Shown here piece after piece: positions 17,012 through 26,143 of a stretch of DNA of 64,000 nt. The notes beneath the pieces were generated by a model. It worked only from the letters and a program-made list of their open reading frames with translations, was not told the DNA's origin and did not search any database. The stretch is taken from assembly GCA_035517695.1 (NCBI GenBank), contig DATIYI010000326.1, positions 1 to 64,000 on the forward strand, in the 5' to 3' direction. The position numbers and the translations under genes were made by a program. The first letter of the stretch is position 1; each line of letters begins with the position of its first letter. The DNA comes from DATFVJ01 sp035517695 (GTDB lineage: Bacteria > Actinomycetota > Actinomycetes > Streptosporangiales > Streptosporangiaceae).

Positions 17012-17866
17012 TTAAAATTGAGCCGCTTGTAACTCGGCTGGAATAGACTTTCGCTCATTGGGGGACCGGACATTCGTTGCTATCTCGGCCGACATACCGC
17101 GCGGCGCAATAGCTGGATTGACTTCGGCGGAGAATGGGCCGTCCTGGGGTATGGAGTGGAGCTCGATGTCCCAGGCGTCGGCGATAACCGCGGTTTTGTC
17201 CTCGACACCGATCCAACCATTCTCATCGTCGTGCGGCTCGCTAGCGATGAGGACGCCAGCTGACTCCTTCCGGTAACAGAGGGTCTCGCCCCACGCAGTG
17301 GCGACGACCCGAGCGCCATCAGTGGCCAGCATGTTCAGGCATGCGCGGGGATCCAGCTCCACGACGTCGCGCAGCAGGCTCACGAGAGCCTCCGGCAGAT
17401 TCAAGCCCGCGTTCAGGCGCTGCCACAGCAGCGCGGCTAGGAGAGCCGCGTCGCAACTGGATTCCGGCTCACCACCGGAGCCGAGCAGGGGGCGGACCTT
17501 GTCGACGTTGAGATGCCCGTTGAGGCTGAGCATGCATCTTCCATTGGTGAACGGCGCGTTCGCGTTCGTCTCGATGGGCATCCCCGGGCTGGCCGCTCGA
17601 ACCGCGCCTAGGACACAGCTCGAGGCGACCTCGCGGGCGAGTGTGGGGAACACGCCGTCGTCCCAGATCGGGATTGTCGTGCGATAGCGTTCGGTGTTCC
17701 CGGCGCCCCCGGCACGAAACCAGCCGACGCCAAAGCCATCCCTGTTTACCAGCCCGACCCGCTGCCACCGCGGTATCCTAGCCTGCCTCGGCAGCCCGTA
17801 ACCCGCCTCGAAGAACAGCTCGTGCAGCGTGCGCGCCTGCCCGATCCACCCGAAATGACGGCACAT
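17012..17866 (-). CDS. Class II glutamine amidotransferase, EgtC-like
   Basis: A 284-residue Ntn-hydrolase with nucleophile Cys2 in MCRHFGWIG. The segments GLVNRDGFGVGWF, ASPGMPIETNANAPF and SLNGHLNVDK follow the EgtC/YafJ pattern. EgtC cleaves the gamma-glutamyl group from gamma-glutamylcysteinyl hercynine sulfoxide in ergothioneine synthesis, but no egtB, egtD or egtE is nearby. Instead it is the last gene of a minus-strand set with an AsnB-type amidotransferase and a GCS2/ATP-grasp fusion, so a gamma-glutamyl amidohydrolase acting on that cluster's product is a reasonable inference. About 250 bp separate it from the asparagine-synthase-like gene. Confidence 0.85.
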   Translation of the reverse strand: MCRHFGWIGQARTLHELFFEAGYGLPRQARIPRWQRVGLVNRDGFGVGWFRAGGAGNTERYRTTIPIWDDGVFPTLAREVASSCVLGAVRAASPGMPIETNANAPFTNGRCMLSLNGHLNVDKVRPLLGSGGEPESSCDAALLAALLWQRLNAGLNLPEALVSLLRDVVELDPRACLNMLATDGARVVATAWGETLCYRKESAGVLIASEPHDDENGWIGVEDKTAVIADAWDIELHSIPQDGPFSAEVNPAIAPRGMSAEIATNVRSPNERKSIPAELQAAQF

Positions 17867-18114
17867 TGGCGATGACTCCCTTCAGACTGCCTAGTACTGC
17901 AGCTGCGCTTGGCCAGAGCCACGCCTCTGACCTGCAGTTAGTTCAAACGATCTTGCTCAGGGATGCTGGCGTTGGCAGCTCGGTGACTAGCACGTGTTGT
18001 CCGAGCGGCTCGAAAGTGCGGCTGCGGTACTAGTGACGAAGGATCACTAGCTGCTCTTTCTCTCTCCGCTCGTGCTTTCTTTCTCCGCTCGTGCTCTTGC
18101 CAACCAGTGGCACC

Positions 18115-19890
18115 CTATATTCCGCACGTCTGCAGCCAAAGTTCCAGCAATGCGAGCTGCCACAGCGCGCTGGCACCCAGAGTGGTCCGGTGGTCGCTGG
18201 GCGCTTCCAGCAACCGCTCGACGTATGACATTTTAAACAAGCCGCGCGACTTCGCCGCCGGGCTGGTCAGCGCCGCGCGGACCATCTCAAGGTACGGACC
18301 CCGCAGGTGGCGGATCGCCGGCACCGGGAAATACCCTTTGGTCCGGTCGATGACGGCGTCGGGGACGAGGCCGCGGGCAGCGCACTTCAGCACGCCCTTG
18401 CCGCCTGAGGCAAGCTTGAGCTCAGGAGGGCAGGAGGCCGCCAGCTCGACCAAATCGTGATCAAGGAACGGGGTGCGTGCCTCCAGACCCCAGGCCATCG
18501 TCATGTTGTCGACACGTTTCACGGGGTCGTCTACCAGCATGACGGTCGTGTCGAGCCGAAGCGCGGCGTCCAGCGCGGTCTCGGCGCCCGGAGTCGCGAA
18601 ATGTCGCCGGACATACGCCGAGCTGACATCGTCCGGTGTCAGGTAGCCGGGGCTCAGGATTTCGGCCAGCCCGTCATGCGGACTATCGAAGAACGCGCCC
18701 GAATACGCTGCCGCCGCGTCTTCGCGTGGTACCGCCGCCAGCGGCGGATACCAGTCGTATCCCGCGAACACCTCGTCGGCCCCCTGCCCGGACTGGACCA
18801 CCTTGACATGTCGCGACACCTCCTGGGACAGCAGGTAAAACGCGACCGCGTCGTGACTCACCATCGGTTCGCTCATGGCTCCGATGGCGCCGCTGAGCGC
18901 CGACAGCAGCCGCGAGTCGTCGATCCGGATCTTGTGGTGGTCGGTGTCGAAATGCATGGCGACAAGGTCCGAGTAGCCGAACTCGTCCCCGGACTCGCCC
19001 CCTGCCTCGGCAAAGCCGATGCTGAAGGTCTGTAGGTCCGACTGCCCCGCCTCCGCCAGTAGCGCCACGATGAAGCTCGAGTCGAGCCCGCCGGACAGCA
19101 GCACGCCGACCGGCACGTCAGCCACCATTCGCCGGTCCACGGCTGTGCGCAGGCCCGCCAGCACCGCCTCAGTCCATTCCGCCGGTGTGAATTGCCGCCC
19201 GCGGGCGAAGTCCGGGCGCCAGTAGACGTAGTCGTCGAAGGCACTCCCGTCTGGCTCGAAGGTCCGGACGGTGGACGGCGGCAGCTTGTCGGCCCCCGCG
19301 AGGATGGTGAGCGGCGGCGGCACCACCGAATGGAAGGTCATGTAGTGGTGGAGTGCAGTCCGGTCGATTTCTGTGTTGACACCGCCGCCGGCCAGAAGCG
19401 CGGGCAGCGTGGAAGCGAAGCGCAGCCGGGCGGCGTTACGCGTGGTGTAGAGGGGTTTGATCCCCAGCCGGTCGCGTCCCAGGATCACCTGCCCGGTATC
19501 GCGCTCGGTGACCGCGAAAGCGAACATTCCCTTGAAATGATCGACACACCGCTGCCCCCACCGATGGTAGGCCTTAACCAGCACCTCGGTATCGGAGGCG
19601 GAGAAGAACTGGTAGCCCTCCCCGCGCAGCGTCTCGCGAAGATCCTGGTAGTTGTAGAGGCAGCCGTTGAAGACGGCCGTCAGGCCCAACTGGGCATCGA
19701 CCATGGGCTGAGACGCACGCGCGGACAGATCGATGATCTTCAAGCGGCGGTGGCCGAGCGCGACAGGTCCCTGGGCCCAGATACCGGAGCCGTCGGGGCC
19801 GCGCGGCTCCATTGTCGCGGTCATCCGGGCCACCGCGGCCACGTCGGCGGGCTCGCCGTCGAAGCGGAGCTCGCCGCTCAAACCGCACAT
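18115..19890 (-). CDS. Asparagine synthase-like amidotransferase (NAGGN amidotransferase type)
   Basis: A 591-residue two-domain enzyme: an N-terminal glutaminase with Cys2 (MCGLSGEL, then MEPRGPDGSG, LGHRRLKIID, FNGCLYNY) and a C-terminal AMP-forming synthetase with the PPi loop LLSGGLDSS near residue 260 and GQGADEVFAGYDWY. Length and the GADEVFAGY/KRVDNMTMAWGLEARTPFLD segments resemble the N-acetylglutaminylglutamine amidotransferase branch, which amidates a dipeptide osmolyte, more than housekeeping AsnB. It sits 55 bp downstream of the GCS2/ATP-grasp fusion on the same strand, so the two are probably an operon. The substrate is inferred only. Confidence 0.85.
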   Translation of the reverse strand: MCGLSGELRFDGEPADVAAVARMTATMEPRGPDGSGIWAQGPVALGHRRLKIIDLSARASQPMVDAQLGLTAVFNGCLYNYQDLRETLRGEGYQFFSASDTEVLVKAYHRWGQRCVDHFKGMFAFAVTERDTGQVILGRDRLGIKPLYTTRNAARLRFASTLPALLAGGGVNTEIDRTALHHYMTFHSVVPPPLTILAGADKLPPSTVRTFEPDGSAFDDYVYWRPDFARGRQFTPAEWTEAVLAGLRTAVDRRMVADVPVGVLLSGGLDSSFIVALLAEAGQSDLQTFSIGFAEAGGESGDEFGYSDLVAMHFDTDHHKIRIDDSRLLSALSGAIGAMSEPMVSHDAVAFYLLSQEVSRHVKVVQSGQGADEVFAGYDWYPPLAAVPREDAAAAYSGAFFDSPHDGLAEILSPGYLTPDDVSSAYVRRHFATPGAETALDAALRLDTTVMLVDDPVKRVDNMTMAWGLEARTPFLDHDLVELAASCPPELKLASGGKGVLKCAARGLVPDAVIDRTKGYFPVPAIRHLRGPYLEMVRAALTSPAAKSRGLFKMSYVERLLEAPSDHRTTLGASALWQLALLELWLQTCGI

Positions 19891-19945
19891 CGGTGGCTCC
19901 CTGAGCTAACGGGTTTCCCGGACATACGGATCCTTCCGCTAGATG

Positions 19946-22480
19946 TCAATACATCAGCCACGTGTCCTTCGCCCCGCCTCCGCGGGACGAATTGACGATC
20001 CTGCTTCCGAAGGGCGCTACCCGGGTCAGCGCGATCGGCATAACCATGGGCGGGCCGCTGAGGCACACGAAGCCCCTGAGGTCGACCGCCCGCGGCTCCA
20101 GGCGGCCGTCGGCGAGCGTCGGATGCGTCGACAAGGACACGGTCTCTTGGGCGATCCAGCGGGCCGGGTTGGCGAGGATGCGGGCGCGGACCGTCCGCAG
20201 TTCCGCCGGCGTGGCATCGGGGCCGATCACGACCCCCTCGCCACCGTAACCGCTCACGGGCTTAGTCACCAGCTCTGCCAGCCGGTCCAGTACCTGCGAG
20301 CGCGCCTGTGCGTCGCGGCACAGGTAGGTCGGCACGTTGTCGAGCAAGGGGCGTTCGCCGAGGTAGTACTCGATCAGTTTCGGCACGTAGGCGTACAGGC
20401 ACTTGTCGTCGGCGACCCCGTTACCTGGCGCGTTGGCCATGACGAGGCTCCTATCGCGGATCGCCTTCCGCAGCCCGGGGCCGAGCGGCTTTCCGTCCGC
20501 GCCTTTGGCGCCGAATAGCCCATCTTCGTCGATCCGGCGATAGAGCACCTCCACCCGGGCCGGCTCGGGGCCGTCGATCCATACGCCGTTATCGGCCATT
20601 CGCAGGCCGCTCGGGCGGACCAGGGGGATCTGCAGCTCGTGGGCTAAGAGCCGGTGCTCATAGAATGCCGAGTCCACCGGGCCCGCGGTCACCAGGGCGA
20701 GGTGGGGGGAGGTTGCGGTCAGCGCAGACCGCAACGCACGCACCGCCATCCTGGGCCCGGGGGTGAGCCCCAGCGACGTGGGGATGAGCTCGGGTAGAAC
20801 CTGGGCGGCCAGCCAGCGGTTGGCAATGGCGTACCCGATGCCGGAGGGAACCCGCAGGTTGTCCTCGAGCACTGCCCACCGGCCGGCGCCGTCGCGGACC
20901 AGATCGATGCCCGCCACGCAGCACCGCACCGCCGAACGGGGGACCGACCGCCCTGACGCCCGCAGACCGGGTGACTCGTCAATGGCCCAGGCCGGCAGCA
21001 CACCGTCGCGGACCACCGCGCGCTCCCCGTAGGCGTCGTGCAGGAACGCTTCCAGGGCGCAGATCCGCTGCATCAGCCCTGCCTGCAGCGGACGCCAGTC
21101 GTCGGCGGCAACGATCCGGGGAATGAGGTCGATCGGAAACAGCCGCTCATCGTCCCCGCCGCCGATGTGGAAGATCATTCCCATCCGGCGCTGGACCTCG
21201 TCGCGATAACTCTGCCGCTCGGACAGGCCGTCGATACCGATCCTGTCGAGCGCTGACATGATCATTCCGTACGGTCCGCGGGCGCTGCCGTCGAAGAGGA
21301 TCGCTTCGTCGCCCTCGGCCGCGTAGCCCTTCAGCATCGCGCTGACGGCCGTGCGGGCGGGTCCCGCCCCCGGCAGCCACTCCGTATTGGCGCGGGTTTC
21401 CGCTACCAGCGTGTCGACGACCTTCTCGAGGCCCCCGCTGACGCACGCAGCGCGCTGGCGTGCCGCCGAACTGCCCTTGGCCAGCGCCGACTCCGTGAGC
21501 TCCGCCACAAGCTCCCAGTCGCCGGTGGATTCCAGTTTGGGCCGGAGCTCTGCCAGCAACCGCTCGACGAGCTGGTGGGCGGGCACCGGCGTGGCCGTTG
21601 CTGGATCGACAAGATCGCTCTCCAGGCCGGACTGAGCGGCTCGCCACGTCGCGGCCTGGAGCAGCTCAGGGCGGACTGCGATGGGCGGGACGCCCGCGAT
21701 CACCATATCGATCTCGCGTAGCACCAGCGAGCGGAAGAGGCCGGCCAGGAGGACCACGTCCTCCAAACGCGGGCAGGCATCGCAGATACGCAGCTCTACC
21801 GTGGGCAGATGGGCGGAGGGCCGGGCGTCGAAGTAAATCATGCCGAGATCGCTTATGACTCCGGACCGTAGGAGGTCGGCCATGGTGTGGTCGTAGTCCG
21901 CGGCCGATTCGAACCCGCCCAGGGCCCCCGTGGTCGGCCAGCGTCGCCAGACCAGCGTGCGGTAGCTGGCGTAGCCGGTGTCCATTCCCAGCCAGAAAGG
22001 CGAACTTGCCGACAGCGCCAACAGCGTCGGCAGCCACGGCGCCACCCGGTGCCCGACCGCCACCGCCAGATCGCGGTCGCCCACATCGACGTGCACCTGC
22101 GCGCTGCAGATTAGCTGCTCACGAACCAGCATCCCGTATTCGTCCAGCATGTTCTCGTAACGGGGATCCGGTGTGACCTTGAGCTCCTCAAGGTCGGCAA
22201 GGGGCACCGTGCCGGCGGCCACGATACCCAGGCCGAGGGGTTCTGCGGCAGCGACGAGGGCACGCCGGAGGGCCGCGATGTCCTCGGCGAGGTCGACCAG
22301 GCGGACACACGGACGGCTGTTGGCCTCTACCGTGCACCGCTGGAGCTCCGAGACGAACCTGCCAGCGGGTAGCTGCTCCAGGATCCTGCTGGCCTGCGCG
22401 GTCAACCGCCGCGTCCGCAGGTCGACCGTATGGAACTCCTCTTCGACCCCGGCGGCCACGAAGTCCGGACGCTCTATCAC
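19946..22480 (-). CDS. Fusion of GCS2 carboxylate-amine ligase and circularly permuted ATP-grasp
   Basis: An 844-residue fusion. Residues 1 to about 365 are a YbdK-type glutamate-cysteine ligase homologue (VGVEEEF-like AAGVEEEFHTVD, CTVEANSRP, SAQVHVDVGD, LRICDACPR). Residues from about 395 are a type-2 circularly permuted ATP-grasp domain of the COG2308 kind (FDGSARGPYGMI, VLEDNLRVPSGIGYAIANR, CLYAYVPKLIEYYLGE, KPVSGYGGEGVVIGP). Both halves make amide bonds with ATP. GCS2 enzymes usually act on the gamma-carboxyl of glutamate. Followed by an amidotransferase and a gamma-glutamyl-hydrolase-like protein, it is the likely backbone-forming enzyme of a small peptide pathway. The region upstream of its start is AT-rich. 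Confidence 0.88.
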   Translation of the reverse strand: MIERPDFVAAGVEEEFHTVDLRTRRLTAQASRILEQLPAGRFVSELQRCTVEANSRPCVRLVDLAEDIAALRRALVAAAEPLGLGIVAAGTVPLADLEELKVTPDPRYENMLDEYGMLVREQLICSAQVHVDVGDRDLAVAVGHRVAPWLPTLLALSASSPFWLGMDTGYASYRTLVWRRWPTTGALGGFESAADYDHTMADLLRSGVISDLGMIYFDARPSAHLPTVELRICDACPRLEDVVLLAGLFRSLVLREIDMVIAGVPPIAVRPELLQAATWRAAQSGLESDLVDPATATPVPAHQLVERLLAELRPKLESTGDWELVAELTESALAKGSSAARQRAACVSGGLEKVVDTLVAETRANTEWLPGAGPARTAVSAMLKGYAAEGDEAILFDGSARGPYGMIMSALDRIGIDGLSERQSYRDEVQRRMGMIFHIGGGDDERLFPIDLIPRIVAADDWRPLQAGLMQRICALEAFLHDAYGERAVVRDGVLPAWAIDESPGLRASGRSVPRSAVRCCVAGIDLVRDGAGRWAVLEDNLRVPSGIGYAIANRWLAAQVLPELIPTSLGLTPGPRMAVRALRSALTATSPHLALVTAGPVDSAFYEHRLLAHELQIPLVRPSGLRMADNGVWIDGPEPARVEVLYRRIDEDGLFGAKGADGKPLGPGLRKAIRDRSLVMANAPGNGVADDKCLYAYVPKLIEYYLGERPLLDNVPTYLCRDAQARSQVLDRLAELVTKPVSGYGGEGVVIGPDATPAELRTVRARILANPARWIAQETVSLSTHPTLADGRLEPRAVDLRGFVCLSGPPMVMPIALTRVAPFGSRIVNSSRGGGAKDTWLMY

Positions 22481-22925
22481 CGCCTAAGACTAGGTTCTTT
22501 ACGTTTCGTCAATATTTCGCGACGGTTTTTAGCGAATTTCGCGCTTCGCAGTTGTTCTTGGTGAATTACACGCCGGTGAGTGTTAGCGGCTGCGGCCCCG
22601 GCGGCGGCCCCTTGAGCACGATCACGTTGACGCATGAGGCGACGCGGCCGCGCCACCACCCACACGAGTGGCCGTGGGACCTCAACCGGACCTCAACAAT
22701 GCCGCAGCCGGTCATCACGGCGCACCCCGATGTGTAGCTCCGCGCCCATCGGCGGGTTGGCCGCGGGGTACCTGTGACGGGCGGGCAGAAACAGGCGACA
22801 GAAACTCAGGCGGACAGAAACGTCCGTTCGGTTCGAGCCGTGGATGTGCCAGGAATGGGCGCCCGCACAGACCGCGCAGGCTTCATCCCCCAGCCGCACC
22901 CCCAAGCCGTTTAAGCTACCTGGCT
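22481..22925. other. Intergenic region holding divergent promoters
   Basis: About 445 bp between the divergent GCS2/ATP-grasp and YbaK-like genes. The first ~90 bases are strikingly AT-rich (TTTACGTTTCGTCAATATTT and following), which fits the promoter of the minus-strand cluster. No clear palindrome or known operator was found, and frames within it are not convincing. Confidence 0.45.
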
Positions 22926-23474
22926 ATGGAAGGGCGAATGGGATCTTTGCATATCGTGCCTGCGGCGGACCGGCCCGACCTGCTCGCCGCCCCGGTGGCC
23001 GCCGCTTTGGCCGACTGGAAGAACGCGGTCCCCGCCGCCGAAATCGGCGTCGCGGAGATCGATCCCGAACTCGCGGACACCGCGGCCTTCTGCGCGCGCT
23101 ACGGGATCGCGCTGAGCGAGTCGGCCAACTGTGTCGTGGTCGCCGGGCGTCGTAGTGGGGCGACGAGACTCGCGGCGTGCGTCGTACTCGCCACGACAAG
23201 GGCAGACGTCAACGGCCTGGTCAGGAGGCAGCTGGAGGCCCGCAAGGCATCGTTTGCCGCGGTAGCCGCTGCCGTCGAGGAGACCGGGATGGAATATGGC
23301 GGCATCACGCCGCTTGGCCTGCCAGACGGCTGGCCGATCCTCATTGACGCCGCGGTTGCTGCCACGCCGCGCGTGATCGTCGGTAGTGGGGTGCGCCGGT
23401 CCAAGCTGGCGCTTCCGGGCGCCGCTCTCGCGGGGCTGCCCGGCGCGCTGGTGCTTACCGGCCTCGGCGGGTAA
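22926..23474 (+). CDS. YbaK/aminoacyl-tRNA deacylase-like protein
   Basis: A 182-residue protein of the YbaK/ProX editing-domain superfamily. Typical parts are ANCVVVAG, LAACVVLATTRADVNG, RKASFAAVAAAVEETGMEYGGITPLGLP and the closing VIVGSGVRRSKLALPG. Members hydrolyse mischarged Cys-, Ala- or other aminoacyl-tRNAs. The catalytic lysine normally found in the central strand is not obvious here, so activity is uncertain. ATG 22926 and ATG 22938 are both possible; AAGGG lies just before the second. A much longer frame upstream lacks homology. Confidence 0.8.
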   Translation: MEGRMGSLHIVPAADRPDLLAAPVAAALADWKNAVPAAEIGVAEIDPELADTAAFCARYGIALSESANCVVVAGRRSGATRLAACVVLATTRADVNGLVRRQLEARKASFAAVAAAVEETGMEYGGITPLGLPDGWPILIDAAVAATPRVIVGSGVRRSKLALPGAALAGLPGALVLTGLGG

Positions 23475-23543
23475 GCCGACAGATACGGGCAAGCCGACAC
23501 ATAATTGAGATACCCCGCACCGGTATTCCATGAGACTAACCAC

Positions 23544-24662
23544 TCAGGATGCTTTCAACGCCTCGTCCAGGTCGGCCACGATGGCCCGCAGCGGCTCGAT
23601 GCCCGCGGACATACGGATCAGGGACTGCGGCGCCGTCTCCCCGGGCCAGCGGGCCCGCCTCTCCCAGGTTGACTCGACGCCGCCGAAGCTGGTGGCAGGG
23701 AGAATCAGGTTCGACGCGGCCACCACTGCCTCAGTGTCGGCGGCAGTACCGTCGAGTTCGAAGGAAAGCAGCGGGCCAAAGCCGGCCGGCATCTGCTCGC
23801 GAGCGAGTCGCAGGGTCGCGGCCTCCACGCCGGGGTAATGAACGGCCCGCACCCTCGGGTGAGTGGTGAGGTGCCTCGCGACGCCGAGGGCGTTCTCGCA
23901 TTGGCGGGCGATCCGCAGCGGCAGCGTCTTCAGCCCGCGCAGGACGAGCCAGGCCTCGAATGGTCCTGGGATGCCTCCGCCGATGGTGCGCCAATCATGC
24001 AGTTCGTCACGTAGCTGAGCGTCGCGTGTGGTAACCGCGCCAAGGATGACATCAGAATGGCCGTTGCCCGATTTCGTGAGCGAGACCAGCGCTGCGGTCG
24101 CGCCAAGGTCGAGCGGCCGTTGCAGGAGCCCGGTGGCGACGGTGTTGTCCACCACCATGGGCGCACCGGCCGCGTCGGCGACTTCTGCCAGCCGGGCGAT
24201 GTCGCACACGCGCAACAGCGGGTTGGTCGGCGTTTCCGCCCACAGCAGCGAGGGTGCTGCCCAGAGCTCACGCTCCACCTGAGCCAAATCCTGCAGATCG
24301 ACCAGGACGGGCCTGGCGCCAAGCGGCCGCAGCCGCTCCGCGAGGACGCGGGCGTTGTAGTAGCCATCCGCTGGAAGCAAGATCTGGTCGCGCCCCTTCG
24401 CGAGCGTCAGCATCAGCGCCATCGAGGCCGCCTGGCCCGAGGCGAAGGCAAGAGCCTGCGCCCGCTCCACGGCGCCGAGCGCGGCCTCGAGTGCTTCCCA
24501 GCCCGGGTTGCCGACGCGCCCGTACGCGCGGTCCGGATCCGGGTCGCCTGCGGATACGAAGATACTGGCCGGGACGAGCGGCGGCGCCGCGGCGGCGCCG
24601 GATGCGCGATGCGTCCCCGCGTGCACGAGGATCGACTCCGCAGCGGCTAGCAGATCATCCAT
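23544..24662 (-). CDS. Cys/Met metabolism PLP-dependent enzyme (cystathionine gamma-lyase/synthase-like)
   Basis: A 372-residue fold-type-I PLP enzyme. The PLP lysine is in ALVSLTKSGNGHSD, preceded by WAETPTNPLLRVCD and VVDNTVATG; the N-terminus has the ILVHAGTHR opening common to this family. Members carry out gamma- or beta-elimination or replacement on cystathionine, homoserine esters or methionine. The motif around the lysine differs slightly from the usual S-x-T-K-Y, so the exact reaction cannot be named. The start at 24662 (MDDLLAA) fits the family; the longer frame to 24845 does not. Transcription is convergent with the YbaK-like gene. Confidence 0.85.
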   Translation of the reverse strand: MDDLLAAAESILVHAGTHRASGAAAAPPLVPASIFVSAGDPDPDRAYGRVGNPGWEALEAALGAVERAQALAFASGQAASMALMLTLAKGRDQILLPADGYYNARVLAERLRPLGARPVLVDLQDLAQVERELWAAPSLLWAETPTNPLLRVCDIARLAEVADAAGAPMVVDNTVATGLLQRPLDLGATAALVSLTKSGNGHSDVILGAVTTRDAQLRDELHDWRTIGGGIPGPFEAWLVLRGLKTLPLRIARQCENALGVARHLTTHPRVRAVHYPGVEAATLRLAREQMPAGFGPLLSFELDGTAADTEAVVAASNLILPATSFGGVESTWERRARWPGETAPQSLIRMSAGIEPLRAIVADLDEALKAS

Positions 24663-24899
24663 GTGCCTGCCCTTCCTCGCCGGCAATTCCCGCCTGGCGA
24701 ATGCTGGATCAGCGCGACCGCCTGCGCGACCGCTTTTCAGGCGTGACCGCTCGCAGGTCGGCAGGCGTGACAGCCCGCGGGGCCGCCCCGCGCAGCCGTT
24801 GGACTCCGCCAGCCCGGGGGACGACCCCCCGGGATCGCGCCGCACCCAGTTGATGCCGGTTCGCGGCAGCCGTTAAGGATCATGGTCGGCCCGCTCGAT

Positions 24900-25724
24900 T
24901 CAGGGTAGCCAGGAGACCCGGCCATGCAGCGCCGCGTAGCCAACGAACGCGACCGAGTCGATCAGGGTGTGCGCGATGATCATCGGCATTACCCTGCCCC
25001 AGCGGCGGTAGAGGACGCCGAAGATAGCGCCCATCGCGGCGTTGCCCGCGAAGCCGCCGAACCCCTGGTAGAGGTGATACGAGCCGCGCAACACCGCGCT
25101 GAGCACGATCGCACGCCATGCGGGCCAGCCAAGCTGGTCAAGCCGATGGAGGAGATAGCCGAGAACGACCGATTCCTCCAGGATGCCGTTCTGCGCGGCA
25201 GACAGAATTAGCACCGGGATCCGCCACCACACCGCGGGCAGCGCCTCTGGCACGACGTTGAGATTTACCCCGAGGTGGAACGCAGCCAGGTAGAGCAGCA
25301 GTCCGCTACCGCCGATGACGGCGGCGAGCACCATCCCACGCAGGACGTCGGTGCCAGGGGTGCGCAGGTCCAGCCCGATCGCCGAGGCCCGCTCCCCCGA
25401 CCTCACCAGCAGGTAGATGACGAGTGCCACCGGGGCAAGCGAGAGGGCTGTGCTGGTCAACTGCAGGGCGAGATCGAGCCATGGGCGGCCGGGGGCGAGC
25501 GAGCCGTTCAGCACGGCGTGCTGGTGGCGGAGCGCAGCGGGCCCAGTCAGCGAACCGATCAGCTCGACAAACGCCGTGACGCCGCTCGCGCCGAGCGAGA
25601 CCGCGAAAACGACGAAGATCTCCCAGCCAACGAGCCTGCGGGGGAGCCTCGACGTGCCCACCTGGACGATCGTTGTCGTTGTAGCCCGATCGCCGCCGGT
25701 GCTCTCCCCCTCGCCCAGCCTCAC
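24900..25724 (-). CDS. CPBP family intramembrane glutamic endopeptidase
   Basis: A 274-residue membrane protein with several hydrophobic helices (for example IFVVFAVSLGASGVTAFVEL, LALQLTSTALSLAPVALVIY). The CPBP/CAAX protease motifs are present: EESVVLGYLL (catalytic Glu pair), RGSYHLYQGFGG (first His) and MIIAHTLIDS (second His). Actinobacterial members are mostly of unknown substrate; some process peptides or antimicrobial compounds. The first ~30 residues are hydrophilic and Thr-rich. It stands alone, with ~240 bp on its 3' side. Confidence 0.88.
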   Translation of the reverse strand: MRLGEGESTGGDRATTTTIVQVGTSRLPRRLVGWEIFVVFAVSLGASGVTAFVELIGSLTGPAALRHQHAVLNGSLAPGRPWLDLALQLTSTALSLAPVALVIYLLVRSGERASAIGLDLRTPGTDVLRGMVLAAVIGGSGLLLYLAAFHLGVNLNVVPEALPAVWWRIPVLILSAAQNGILEESVVLGYLLHRLDQLGWPAWRAIVLSAVLRGSYHLYQGFGGFAGNAAMGAIFGVLYRRWGRVMPMIIAHTLIDSVAFVGYAALHGRVSWLP

Positions 25725-26008
25725 GCCAGGACTCTAGCCGGGACGAGCGGCGTTCGTAACGGCGAAGGCTCCTGCGGCGGCTGGGCCAGCTGGGACTCGG
25801 CGAGCCCCACCGATCGCCCGTTGGTGGGGTTGCGGCCCCGCCGCTGGCCCATTGGTGGGTTGCCCTCGCCCCGAAACCGCGCCACGCGGCACGACATCGT
25901 TGAGAACGTTGCCCAGCGGTGCTTGGGTGAACTGCTGTCACTATCAGCAATCAAGAGGTAGCGCTAAGAAATCCGCGCACGAATGTGCGGCGCCGTCGGG
26001 GTCCGAGT

Positions 26009-26120
26009 CTTGGCCACGCCGGTGTCTGGCCACGCCGGTGTCTGGCCACGCCGGTTTCTGGCCACCCCGGTTTCTGGCCACCCCGGTTTCTGGGCACCCG
26101 GTTTCTGGCTACCTCGGTTT
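26009..26120. repeat. 16-bp tandem repeat, about seven copies, in the GH92 leader
   Basis: Units of the type TCTGGCCACGCCGGTG, with the right half drifting to CCGGTT in later copies, ending some 24 bp before the GH92 start codon. It fills most of the ~420-bp gap (25725-26143) between the divergent CPBP and GH92 genes. It may lie in the 5' untranslated region of the GH92 mRNA. Confidence 0.9.
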
Positions 26121-26143
26121 TCAGGATCGAAGGGCGATTCTTC

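Noticed and set aside
17012..17866. Ergothioneine cluster member egtC
   Set aside because: No egtB, egtD or egtA-type gene with it; the EgtC-like protein is better explained by its amide-bond neighbours.
17990..18114. Direct repeat TCTCCGCTCGTGCT as a regulatory site
   Set aside because: Two copies only, in the gap after the AsnB-like gene; more likely random pyrimidine-rich sequence.
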